64,000 bases of DNA from an uncultured Selenomonadales bacterium. Its GTDB lineage: Bacteria; Bacillota; Clostridia; Christensenellales; QALW01. Position 1 is the first letter of the stretch; the number at the start of each line of letters is the position of its first letter. Positions 44,774 through 53,647 of the stretch are shown here, one piece after another. The notes below the pieces were generated by a model. It was not told the origin of the DNA. It worked only from the letters and a program-made list of their open reading frames with translations, and ran no database searches. The stretch is from assembly GCA_905200615.1 (NCBI GenBank), contig CAJKLB010000007.1, forward strand, positions 1 through 64,000. The letters run 5' to 3'. The position numbers and the translations under genes were made by a program.

Positions 44774-45837
44774 ACTTTTCCCTTTGCCACCTTAAAAAAA
44801 GAAACATCCATTTTATAAAAATATTCTACCGGCTGCGCCACGGTAATAATGGTCTGCACATCCCGAATTTTATCCAAAAGCATTTTCTGTCTGGAAGGAT
44901 CTAATTCCGAAAGCACATCATCCAGCAATAAAACAGGATATTCACCCAAATCTTCCCGCATCATTTCCAATTCAGTAAGTTTTAAAGCCAAAGTAGCGGT
45001 TCGCTGTTGTCCTTGAGAGCCGAAATATCGTAAATCTACATCGCCTAATCTGATAATGATATCATCCTTATGCGGACCGATAGTAGTAAAACAGCGATGA
45101 CAATCGACTTCCCTGTTTTTTTCTAAAAGACGAAGCATTGTCTCATAAATATCTCCGTCTTTTACAAATCCTTTATACTCACAACTGAGTTTCTCTTTTC
45201 CCGAAGAAAGATACGCGTGATTTTTTTCGGCAATCGGTGAAAGTCTTCGGCAAAAATTGATTCGCGCCTGAATAATGGGTACGGCGCGCTGGGCAAGAAG
45301 CGTATCCCAAACCTCCAAAGAATCTGTTTTACCGCCTTCCCGCAGAAGAGAATTTCGCTGCTGAAGTACTTTATTATATTCATTGAGCGCGTAAAAATAA
45401 TTTTTACTTACCTGAGAAAGCTCAATATCCATAAAACGGCGTCTTTCCGAAGGTCCTGCCTTTACCAAATAGAGATCTTCCGGTGAAAAAATAACGCCGC
45501 TCAGCTGTCCCAGCATTTCACTGATTCGTGAAATTGCCAGACCGTTAACCAAAATACGCCGTTTTTGTCCCCGGGAAAGTACCATATCTACCGTATGCCG
45601 TCCGTCTCGCTGCCGGCTTTCCGCACGTACCCGCGCCCATGCTCGCTCATGAAAAATCATATCATTTTCACGGGCCGTACGATGACTTTTTCCCGTACAA
45701 AGCAGGTAAACGGCTTCTATTACGTTTGTTTTACCCTGCCCGTTTTCACCGGTAAGAATCGTAATACCTTCAGGAAAGGAAAGATTCAGATGCTCATAGG
45801 AACGAAAATTCCACAGTTGAAGGTCTTTTAAATACAT
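44761..45837 (-). CDS. recF: DNA replication and repair protein RecF
   Basis: The 358-residue SMC-like ATPase loads RecA at gaps with RecO and RecR. Walker A is GENGQGKT (30-37). The ABC-type signature region reads YFGSQGQQRTATLALKLTE and Walker B is LLLDDVLSELD. It begins on the last base of dnaN (1-base overlap); the S4-domain gene often found between dnaN and recF is absent. Confidence 0.93.
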   Translation of the reverse strand: MYLKDLQLWNFRSYEHLNLSFPEGITILTGENGQGKTNVIEAVYLLCTGKSHRTARENDMIFHERAWARVRAESRQRDGRHTVDMVLSRGQKRRILVNGLAISRISEMLGQLSGVIFSPEDLYLVKAGPSERRRFMDIELSQVSKNYFYALNEYNKVLQQRNSLLREGGKTDSLEVWDTLLAQRAVPIIQARINFCRRLSPIAEKNHAYLSSGKEKLSCEYKGFVKDGDIYETMLRLLEKNREVDCHRCFTTIGPHKDDIIIRLGDVDLRYFGSQGQQRTATLALKLTELEMMREDLGEYPVLLLDDVLSELDPSRQKMLLDKIRDVQTIITVAQPVEYFYKMDVSFFKVAKGKVWKN

Positions 45838-46937
45838 TATAATCTTACCGGCAAAATCAAATATAGATATTTATTTCCTTCAACAGGCGTAATAACAGTA
45901 GGACTTGAAGGTGTAGTAAACGCGAAAGTAATAAATTCATCATCAATATTTTTTAAACATTCCACAAAATACCGAGGATTAAAGCCGATTTCTATCGACT
46001 GTGCCTTGCCGGAATAAGGAACTTCTTCATAAGCGTTGCCGGTATCGGAACGTGAAGTAATAATAAGTTTCGATTCACTGAATTTAAAAACTACATAATT
46101 ATTTCGGGTATTTTCCCTTACCATTAACCACGCGCGGTCGATCGCCTCTAACATGTCCACCCGCGAAATCACAACTTTATTTTCCAGCTCTGTAGGAATA
46201 ATGGGCTTATATTTAATAAATTCACCCTCAATCAGTCGGGTAATAATTTTTGTTTCTTCCAATTCCGCCATACAGTAACTCTTTTGAATATAAATTCTTA
46301 CTGCGTCATCCGTATCGGTAATAATTTTTGTAATTTCCGAAAGCGCCCGGGCAGGAATAATGGCTTTTATATTTTCCTCTACATCTTCTATATAGGAATT
46401 TCTAAGCGCAAGCCTGTAACCGTCCAGCGCGACAACATTAATGGATTGGTTTTCAATTTCAAATAAACAACCCGTTAGAATGGGTCTTGATTCATCCACC
46501 GCGGTAGCAAACATCGTTTGATTAATCATTTGCCGTAAAGTATTTTGAGGCAAAGTAAAAAATCTTTCTTTATCAATTACGGGAAGAGAAGGATATTCTT
46601 CCGGATCAAGCGCGGAAATATTCATTTTAGAATAATTTCCCGTTACCGCAACACCGTTACGATGGTTTCCGTTAATTTCAATCATGCCTTCGGGCATCTT
46701 TCTTATAATTTCAAAGAAAAATTTACCCGTAAGTACTACCTGTCCCTCTTCTTTTACTTCGGCGGCAATTTTTGTTTGAATCGTCAGTGAGGAATCTGTT
46801 GTGGTAAGAATCACTTCATTTCCTTGGGCTTTAAATAAAATTCCTTCGGTAATAGGATTTACGCTTTTAGAAGGCAGCGCCTTTGCGGCAATGTTCAGTC
46901 CGTTTAAAAGTGTGGCTTTATCACAGGAAAATATCAT
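45837..46937 (-). CDS. dnaN: DNA polymerase III beta subunit (sliding clamp)
   Basis: The 366-residue protein forms the ring that tethers the replicative polymerase to DNA. It has the length and three-domain layout of the family, starting MIFSCDKATLLNGL with SKSVNPITEGI and ending with YLILPVRL. The ATG at 46937 has GAGG upstream; an earlier ATG would add 16 hydrophobic residues foreign to the family. It is first in an overlapping series with recF, an aldo/keto reductase, radC and gltX. dnaA, normally just upstream, is replaced by an AT-rich segment and a sulfatase gene. Confidence 0.95.
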   Translation of the reverse strand: MIFSCDKATLLNGLNIAAKALPSKSVNPITEGILFKAQGNEVILTTTDSSLTIQTKIAAEVKEEGQVVLTGKFFFEIIRKMPEGMIEINGNHRNGVAVTGNYSKMNISALDPEEYPSLPVIDKERFFTLPQNTLRQMINQTMFATAVDESRPILTGCLFEIENQSINVVALDGYRLALRNSYIEDVEENIKAIIPARALSEITKIITDTDDAVRIYIQKSYCMAELEETKIITRLIEGEFIKYKPIIPTELENKVVISRVDMLEAIDRAWLMVRENTRNNYVVFKFSESKLIITSRSDTGNAYEEVPYSGKAQSIEIGFNPRYFVECLKNIDDEFITFAFTTPSSPTVITPVEGNKYLYLILPVRL

Positions 46938-47322
46938 AATTTCATTACCTCGCTCATAAAATAGTAGTATAAATAAATATATCATATATCATAATATATC
47001 ATGTTTATATTGTGGAAAACTCAAAAAACCTCGCAAAAGCAAGGATTTTTAACAAAAATGCCTGTGAAAAACGTGTTGTTTTTCTGTGGAAAACCTGTTG
47101 ACAGACTTTTTTGTAAAAACAGATATATAATATAAGTATCTTAAATCTATTATACATTTTTATGAAAGAATTTGCAATAGTTTTCATTGTTTGTTGTAAA
47201 AAAGAACTTTTTTTTTACAGCAATTTTTTTTAAATAGATTCATGAAAGAAATCAGATCAATCTTGTTTTCTGATGTACATTATATTATAATATTTTTGAT
47301 ATACGTTTTAAAGGAGAATTTT
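46938..47322. other. AT-rich, DnaA-box-containing intergenic segment (possible origin region)
   Basis: Next to dnaN lies a very AT-rich tract (46965-47010, repeats of atatatca type) followed by two identical TGTGGAAAA sites at 47011-47019 and 47085-47093. Read on the minus strand they are TTTTCCACA, which fits the relaxed DnaA-box form TTWTNCACA, and both have the same direction. Such a combination beside dnaN is typical of bacterial oriC. Against it are the small number of boxes and the missing dnaA gene. Confidence 0.45.
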
Positions 47323-48816
47323 ATGAATCAACCGAATTTTTTAATTTTTATGACCGATCAGCAAAGAGCGGATAGCGTTTATCCTTTTTGCAGAGCAAAA
47401 ACGCCGAATATTGATCAATTTGCAAAAGAAGGCGTTTCTTTCATCAATACGTATTGTCCTTCTCCTCATTGCTGTCCCAGCAGAGCTACGTTTTTTTCCG
47501 GGCTTTATCCCAGTGAACACGGTGTTTGGAATAATGTGGACGTAGGAAATACTCTTTCAACCGGTTTGTTTGATCATGTGCGATTATTCAGCGAAGATTT
47601 CGCGCAGAACGGATATACGATGGATTATTCGGGAAAATGGCATGTTTCATCGGTTGAATCTCCTTTAAACAGGGGATTTAAAAGCAATTTTTTTAATGAA
47701 GTAAAAAGAAAAACAGAAAATGTTCCGCGTGATTTTGAATGGAACGGCTATCAAAATAAAGATGCGTATTTTTATGAGGGAAAAACGGGAAAAAACCGTC
47801 TGCCCGGAGAAATCAGCAGAATCGGTTACGGTCCCTTTGTTTTATACGGAGAATGTGATGATTCCGCCCATGCCGATACCAATGTGATTACGGGAATTGT
47901 GAAACATGATCTTCAAGTTTTAAAGCATGCGCTTGATACAATAAAAAACAGGGATTCTTCAAAACCTTGGCTGCATTATATTGGTATGCTGGGACCCCAT
48001 GACCCTTATATTGTGCCGAAGCGGTTTGTGGATATGTATGATATCAATCAAATCAGTCTTCCGGATTCGTTTGAAGACAGTATGCGGGATAAGCCCGCTA
48101 TGTACAGGCGGATTCGGGATATTTACGGCGCGCTTTCAAAAGAAGAACACCGGCAGGCTGTTTTGCATTATCTTGCTTTTTGCAGCTATGAAGATTATTT
48201 ATTCGGTTTAATTATCGAACAGTTGAAAAAGTCAAATCAATATGAAAATACCGTGATTGTGTATCTTTCCGATCACGGTGACTACATGGGAGAGCACGGA
48301 TTGTGGGCTAAAGGTCTTCCTTGTTTTGAAAGTGCGTATCATATACCGTTTATAATCGGCGGCGCCGGTCTTCCGAAAAATAAGATAATATCCCATACGG
48401 CTACGCTTGCGGATTTTGCTCCTACCATACTGGAACTGGCGAATATTCAGGTTGAAAGAAAATTTTCGGGGGTAAGTTTAGTTCCTTTCTTTTATGATAA
48501 AGTTCCGAAAAATCATACAAATGATATTTTTACGCAAAGTAACGGAAATGAAGTTTACGGCATTCAAAGATCTGTAACATCAGAAGGTTTCCGATATATT
48601 TTTAATGCTTTTGATTATGATGAACTTTACGATATGAAGAAGGATCCGTATCAATTGCATAATTTAATCAATGAAGAATCCAGTAAGCCTATTGTTAAAA
48701 AATTGATTAAAAAGCTGTGGCAATTTGCTTATGATCATAGGGATACTTGTATTAATTCTTACATTATGACCGCGCTTGCTCCTTACGGGCCGGGAATTAT
48801 TTTTCAGCAGGATTAA
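47323..48816 (+). CDS. Type I sulfatase (alkaline-phosphatase superfamily)
   Basis: A 497-residue hydrolase. The sulfatase signature CCPSRATFFSGLYPSEHG is present, and its CxPSR Cys would be converted to formylglycine. The metal-binding MTDQQRADS at the start and SDHGDYMGEHG near residue 325 also match. It removes sulfate from glycans or other esters. No signal peptide is seen, so it would act on imported substrates. No maturase gene is in the window. AAAGGAG precedes the ATG at 47323. An upstream in-frame ATG at 47242 lacks a site. Confidence 0.87.
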   Translation: MNQPNFLIFMTDQQRADSVYPFCRAKTPNIDQFAKEGVSFINTYCPSPHCCPSRATFFSGLYPSEHGVWNNVDVGNTLSTGLFDHVRLFSEDFAQNGYTMDYSGKWHVSSVESPLNRGFKSNFFNEVKRKTENVPRDFEWNGYQNKDAYFYEGKTGKNRLPGEISRIGYGPFVLYGECDDSAHADTNVITGIVKHDLQVLKHALDTIKNRDSSKPWLHYIGMLGPHDPYIVPKRFVDMYDINQISLPDSFEDSMRDKPAMYRRIRDIYGALSKEEHRQAVLHYLAFCSYEDYLFGLIIEQLKKSNQYENTVIVYLSDHGDYMGEHGLWAKGLPCFESAYHIPFIIGGAGLPKNKIISHTATLADFAPTILELANIQVERKFSGVSLVPFFYDKVPKNHTNDIFTQSNGNEVYGIQRSVTSEGFRYIFNAFDYDELYDMKKDPYQLHNLINEESSKPIVKKLIKKLWQFAYDHRDTCINSYIMTALAPYGPGIIFQQD

Positions 48817-48863
48817 ATGTTTTGTGTAAGAAAAAAATCTAAATTGAAGAAATAATATTGTAA

Positions 48864-48886
48864 GAGTGTTGAATTTGTCAACACTC
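48864..48886. repeat. Short hairpin after the sulfatase gene
   Basis: GAGTGTTGA pairs with TCAACACTC around 5 bases. No T-run follows on either strand, so terminator function is uncertain. Confidence 0.4.
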
Positions 48887-48893
48887 AGACTAT

Positions 48894-48931
48894 AAAAAAA
48901 GCAGGCTGTTTCGTTTGAAATAACCTGCTTT
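48894..48931 (-). terminator. Terminator of the penicillin-binding protein gene
   Basis: AAAGCAGG pairs with CCTGCTTT, with TTTC/GAAA inside. On the minus strand it is followed by TTTTTTT, 46 bases after the stop of the gene ending at 48977. Confidence 0.65.
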
Positions 48932-48976
48932 ATCTACAGTCTGAAGCGATCAAATTTTCGGCCGCTTATTGAGTAA

Positions 48977-51976
48977 TTATTCCTGCGCGGTATGAATCGT
49001 ACAGCTGCTCATATTGGTTGTCGGGGTTCCGGCATATTTCACAAAAGTACTGTAATAATTATAATACATGTAATTGAGTACGCCGCGCTGAGGAACCATA
49101 ACCAGCGTACGCTCGGAACAGTTTTCCTCAGGACAGGCCGCCGTTGCCAAAGCACCGCTCTCGTTACAGATTTTTACGGTTTTATGAATATCACAGGTTT
49201 CCATATTCGCGGGATTGCCGTACTCCATATGAGTTGACGGACAGCTGCTGCTGGCAAGTTTACCGGAAACATCGCAATAGGCGACACGGGAAACGCCAAC
49301 CTCGCCGGGTTGTATTTCGGTAGCCGCTTTGTTCGGCAGACCCTGATGTAAAGCTGTCATTACCGCGGAAAATAACGGTGCCGCGTATTTTCCGCCTTGA
49401 GCATCGGAAACCAAAGGCTTATAGGCGTCGGAACCGATCCATACGGTACCGGTATAATAGCCGGTAAAGCCGGCAAAGAACACACCGCGCATTTCCGAGT
49501 TTGTTCCCGTTTTTCCGTACACTGTTTGGCCGGAAACGCGGGCTCTTGTCGCTCCGCTGTTGACTACGGTATATAACTGGTCAATCAGCTGCCACGCGGT
49601 GCTTTCGGAAAATACCCGATGCGTATCCTGTTTGGCAAGCATATCGACAATGACATTTCCGTTTTTATCTTCTAATTTGGTAAAAGCGATGGGCTCATTG
49701 TATACGCCCATATTGGCAATACAGGAAAACGCGCCGGCCATTTCCAGCGGCGTAATGCCTGAGCTTCCTAATGCAAGACCGGAACCCGTTTTGCTGATAT
49801 GTTCCGGATCTACACCCAGCTGTACCAGTGTGTCATAAGCACGGTCAAGACCCACATCATACATCAGCGCTTGAGCGGCGGTCACGTTATGGGAAGAAGT
49901 CATTGTGGAACGCATCGTAATGGGACCGCTGTAGGTACGGGAATTGTTCAAAGGATATCCGTTGGGAGAATCCCACCCGTCAATACGCATTTGCAGGTTA
50001 TAATAAATGGTGCCGGGGCCGGCTCCGATTTCGATTGCCGGGCCGTAAACCGAAAGCGGTTTAATGGAAGATCCCACCGGCATGGTAGATTGATACGAGC
50101 GGTTGAATTCCAGTGATCCGCCGGGAGCCTGTCTTCCGCCGACTAAAGCGGTAATATAGCCGTTTCGGTAATCCATTACCGCTACTGCCGCCTGCGGCTG
50201 TGTAAGACGGATAACGGTACCGTCGGGATTTCGTCCGGCAATGGTATAGGCATCGGAAGAATAACGCATATTCGGATAACCCGTAAAAGAATACACGGCC
50301 TCCTCCGCGGCGGTCTGTTTTTCGGCATCCAGCGTGGTATAAATATGATAGCCTTCGGTACGGATCTCCGTACGGATCTGACCCCGGTTTTGCGTGTTGT
50401 CTTCCAGACCCCGGATTTCAAGCAATTCATCTACAACGCTGTCGATTACGTAGTCCGTAAAATAGATCATACCTGTTTTAGAAGAATAAGGAGAGTCTTC
50501 TAATACCGTAATGGTATCGTTTTTGGCCGCTTCATACTCTTCCTGACCGATCAATCCGTTTTCGTACATTTCATAAAGAACCAAATTGGTTCGGTTATCC
50601 GTACGATCCGGGTTGTTGCGTGAAAAATAGTTGCTTCTGGGGTTATACCGTGAAGGATTTTGTATCATACCGGCCAGTGTGGCGCATTCTCGGAGAGTAA
50701 GATCCGAAAGACTTTTGCCGAAATAGTCCATCGCGGCGGTTTTCATACCGTAGCAAGAGCCGCCCATATAGATGGTATTTAAATAGGCCTCTAAAATTTC
50801 GTCTTTGCTATAATTCTTTTCCAGCTCCAGTGCTAAAGAAGCTTCCTGAATTTTTCGTTTATACGTTTGTTCAAAGGAAAGAATCGTGTTTTTGATCAGC
50901 TGCTGGGTAATGGTAGAGCCTCCCTGCAGGGATCCGCTGGATAAATTGGAAATCGCCGAAGCCAGCAATCGTTTAAAATCAATGCCCATATGGCGGCGGA
51001 ATCGTACATCTTCAATGGCAATTACCGCGTTTTGAAGATTGAGGGGAATCTCGTCGAGTTTTGCCCATTCCCGGTTTTCCAGGCTGAAATAATTGCCTAG
51101 AACTTCACCGTTTACATCATAGAGAACAGTGGCCTGGTCTTGTCCGGACACTAAGGCGATATCCAATTCAGGCACTGACTCCAGATAGGATTTTGCCATA
51201 CCCAATACAAATCCGATACCGCTGATGCCAATAATCAAAATGCAAATCAGCGTCATTTTTACCGTTACCAGCAAAAGATTTACAAAATAATTTTTCGGTT
51301 TATCGCTTTTGGTAAAAAGCGACATTTCCTCATCGATACGGCGGCGGCGTTCAAGCAGTTCTTTTTGCCGCTGAGCCAGCTGTTTTTCTTTCAGCGCTTT
51401 TTTGGGATCTTCCGGGCGATAGATATTACTGGCTTCGTCGGCAATTTTGCGCGCGGCCGCGTTGGTTTGAGGCGCGCTTCTTTTTTGAGGCGGCGGCGTT
51501 TTGTGAGACTGTACAGGCTGTATACGCTGTGTTTCCTCTAACGGCCGAGCGGCGCGGGGCGCGTTTTCGCGGGTTTGTTCAACCGATCGTTCCGGAACGC
51601 GGGGGCGCTGCGGCGAGTTTTGCCGGGCGCGGTTTTGGGCTGCAGAAACGCTTTCGCTGTGCCGAACGGGACGTTCGGAAGCAGAAGCCGATGTATTGCT
51701 CCGGCCGGTGGTATTGCTCTTGTTTTCTCTTACCGTCGGTCTTGACGCTGCCGCGCGGCGGTCCTCAGTTTGCTTTGCGGCATGCGGACGCGGCTGTCCG
51801 GTTGAGGAACTTCTTCGCGCGATAACAGGTTCAACCGTAAGCTCGGGGATTTGTCGCTGATTGTTCTTTTCTGCTGTTCTTTTATTCGTCCGGTCTGCAG
51901 CCGTATTGCGGGGCATTACCGGGGTAACCTCCAAATTGGAAGCCGGATCTTTTGATGGATTTCTTTTTTCCGGCAT
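48977..51976 (-). CDS. Class A penicillin-binding protein (bifunctional transglycosylase/transpeptidase)
   Basis: This 999-residue protein builds and crosslinks peptidoglycan outside the membrane. Residues 1-230 are a cytoplasmic tail very rich in Arg, Asn, Gln, Pro and Ala and probably disordered. A membrane helix follows at about 235-260. The GT51 domain has EDVRFRRHMGIDFKR with the catalytic Glu, GGSTITQQLIKN and RKIQE. The transpeptidase domain has SSIKP (Ser nucleophile), SHN and YGKTGT. A Cys-containing C-terminal extension follows (CDVSGKLASSSCPS, CPEENC). It is PBP1A/PonA-like. The long N-tail is unusual. Confidence 0.9.
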   Translation of the reverse strand: MPEKRNPSKDPASNLEVTPVMPRNTAADRTNKRTAEKNNQRQIPELTVEPVIARRSSSTGQPRPHAAKQTEDRRAAASRPTVRENKSNTTGRSNTSASASERPVRHSESVSAAQNRARQNSPQRPRVPERSVEQTRENAPRAARPLEETQRIQPVQSHKTPPPQKRSAPQTNAAARKIADEASNIYRPEDPKKALKEKQLAQRQKELLERRRRIDEEMSLFTKSDKPKNYFVNLLLVTVKMTLICILIIGISGIGFVLGMAKSYLESVPELDIALVSGQDQATVLYDVNGEVLGNYFSLENREWAKLDEIPLNLQNAVIAIEDVRFRRHMGIDFKRLLASAISNLSSGSLQGGSTITQQLIKNTILSFEQTYKRKIQEASLALELEKNYSKDEILEAYLNTIYMGGSCYGMKTAAMDYFGKSLSDLTLRECATLAGMIQNPSRYNPRSNYFSRNNPDRTDNRTNLVLYEMYENGLIGQEEYEAAKNDTITVLEDSPYSSKTGMIYFTDYVIDSVVDELLEIRGLEDNTQNRGQIRTEIRTEGYHIYTTLDAEKQTAAEEAVYSFTGYPNMRYSSDAYTIAGRNPDGTVIRLTQPQAAVAVMDYRNGYITALVGGRQAPGGSLEFNRSYQSTMPVGSSIKPLSVYGPAIEIGAGPGTIYYNLQMRIDGWDSPNGYPLNNSRTYSGPITMRSTMTSSHNVTAAQALMYDVGLDRAYDTLVQLGVDPEHISKTGSGLALGSSGITPLEMAGAFSCIANMGVYNEPIAFTKLEDKNGNVIVDMLAKQDTHRVFSESTAWQLIDQLYTVVNSGATRARVSGQTVYGKTGTNSEMRGVFFAGFTGYYTGTVWIGSDAYKPLVSDAQGGKYAAPLFSAVMTALHQGLPNKAATEIQPGEVGVSRVAYCDVSGKLASSSCPSTHMEYGNPANMETCDIHKTVKICNESGALATAACPEENCSERTLVMVPQRGVLNYMYYNYYSTFVKYAGTPTTNMSSCTIHTAQE

Positions 51977-52176
51977 AATTACGGAATCCTCCTTGTTTCA
52001 TGTATGTTTATTATAACAAAAGAATTATTTTTTTTCAACTTAAAATATTGACGCATGGAAATTATTGGTTTTTAATTTTGTAACACGTTTTTCGCGGTTT
52101 CGCCAAAAACGGTTCTTTTTTGTGTATCGTCTCATCTTTTTGCGGCATACGCCATAAAATAAAATAGGTGAGTTTT

Positions 52177-52803
52177 ATGAAAAAGAAAATTTTACTGATT
52201 GTAGCAGCCGTTCTTTTGGTTGTGGTATGTCTCGCGGTATTTTTTATTCAAAATATCGAGCAGCAGCTGCTTACGAACGCTCGCGCCGTTATTACGGCCA
52301 GGGTGAATCTGATTATGAACGAATGTATCAATTCGGCGCTGATCGCTACCGTACTTTCGGGTGATTTGGTGGAATATGCAACGGATAATTCCGTGCTGTA
52401 TCTCCAGGCTAATTCTTTGGTGCTTAACCAATTGGCGGCGGCGGCGTGCCAGGCGGTACAGGCACGGCTGGACGATATGTGTTCTATCGGCGTTTCCCTG
52501 CCCCTGGGGAGTGCCTTGGGAATCGATCTTTTTGCCGGCAGCGGACCGCGGATTAACGTAAACGTAGCGTTAAGCGGCAATGTGACTAATGATTATATGA
52601 GTACTTTTGAATCCGCCGGTATCAATCAGACCAAGCACAGCATTATGTTGATACTTTCGGTAAATATTTCGGTATTTCTTTCTTCAAAGAAAAATACATT
52701 TTCTATACAAAACAGCGTAGCGGTTTTTGAAGGAATCATTGTAGGTACGGTGCCTAACTATTATTTGCAGACCGATCGGTTCTCTTTTGATTTGATTCCT
52801 TAA
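52177..52803 (+). CDS. yunB: Sporulation protein YunB
   Basis: A 208-residue protein with an N-terminal membrane helix (about residues 4-23) and the YunB features NECINSALIATV, GPRINVNVALSG and the SAGINQTKHSIML segment. In Bacillus the gene belongs to the mother-cell sporulation set and its product affects spore formation; its biochemical role is unknown. It marks the organism as a likely spore former. GGTGAG precedes the ATG at 52177. It diverges from the penicillin-binding protein gene. Confidence 0.82.
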   Translation: MKKKILLIVAAVLLVVVCLAVFFIQNIEQQLLTNARAVITARVNLIMNECINSALIATVLSGDLVEYATDNSVLYLQANSLVLNQLAAAACQAVQARLDDMCSIGVSLPLGSALGIDLFAGSGPRINVNVALSGNVTNDYMSTFESAGINQTKHSIMLILSVNISVFLSSKKNTFSIQNSVAVFEGIIVGTVPNYYLQTDRFSFDLIP

Positions 52804-52870
52804 AAAATACTTTCTTTTTCGCGCGTTAACGTGTATAATAAAAATATCAATTTGAATATATAGGAGAATC

Positions 52871-53647
52871 ATGATGCGCATCGTGATAAAAATAGGCACC
52901 AGTACGCTGGCATACGCCTCAGGACATTTAAATATCCGCCGGGTAGAGGAACTTTGCCGGGTCATCAGTGATATTAAAAATGCCGGAAATCAGATTATTT
53001 TAGTATCCTCCGGAGCCATCGGCATGGGCGTGGGCAAGTTGGGACTGCCTTGCCGCCCTGAGGATATCCCTACCAAGCAGGCCGCGGCCGCTGTAGGACA
53101 GTGTGAATTGATGTATACCTACGATAAACTTTTCGGCGAATATAATCATACTGTGGCACAGCTGCTGATTACCGGCGGGGATATCGAAAATGAAATCAGG
53201 CACCAAAACTTCAGTAATACCATTCGCCGCTTGCTGGAGATGGGCGCGCTGCCTATCATTAATGAAAACGATACACTGGCTACCGAGGAGATTGTTATCG
53301 GCGATAATGATACCTTAGCGGCTATCGTGGCCAAAAGTGTCAATGCCGATTTGCTGGTACTGCTTTCGGATATTGACGGGCTTTATACCGCCGATCCCCA
53401 TAAAGATCCGAATGCCCGGCTGATTCCTTTGGTAACCACGCTGGATGAAAGCATCTATTCTTTAGCCGGCGGAAACGGTTCCGCTTTAGGTACCGGCGGT
53501 ATGGTTACCAAACTTAACGCGGCAAAAATCTGCCTTTCCTGCGGATGTGATATGGTGATCGCTAACGGCGCCAATCCCTTAAACCTTTATGATATTACAG
53601 ACGGCCTTCCCGTCGGAACAAAATTTACGGAGAAAAACAATGCTTGA
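52871..53647 (+). CDS. proB: Glutamate 5-kinase, short form without PUA domain
   Basis: The 258-residue enzyme phosphorylates glutamate as the first step of proline synthesis. It is an amino-acid kinase: VIKIGTSTL at the start, VSSGAIGMG, NENDTLA and GTGGMVTK are the family blocks. The C-terminal PUA domain of longer ProB proteins (about 367 residues) is absent. Two ATG codons stand in tandem (52871 and 52874); AGGAG spacing favours the second. Its end overlaps the proA start by 8 bases. Confidence 0.92.
   Translation: MMRIVIKIGTSTLAYASGHLNIRRVEELCRVISDIKNAGNQIILVSSGAIGMGVGKLGLPCRPEDIPTKQAAAAVGQCELMYTYDKLFGEYNHTVAQLLITGGDIENEIRHQNFSNTIRRLLEMGALPIINENDTLATEEIVIGDNDTLAAIVAKSVNADLLVLLSDIDGLYTADPHKDPNARLIPLVTTLDESIYSLAGGNGSALGTGGMVTKLNAAKICLSCGCDMVIANGANPLNLYDITDGLPVGTKFTEKNNA

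Noticed and set aside
47063..47071. TGTGAAAAA as a third DnaA box
   Set aside because: It lacks the required second G of the TGTGG core and does not fit TTWTNCACA.
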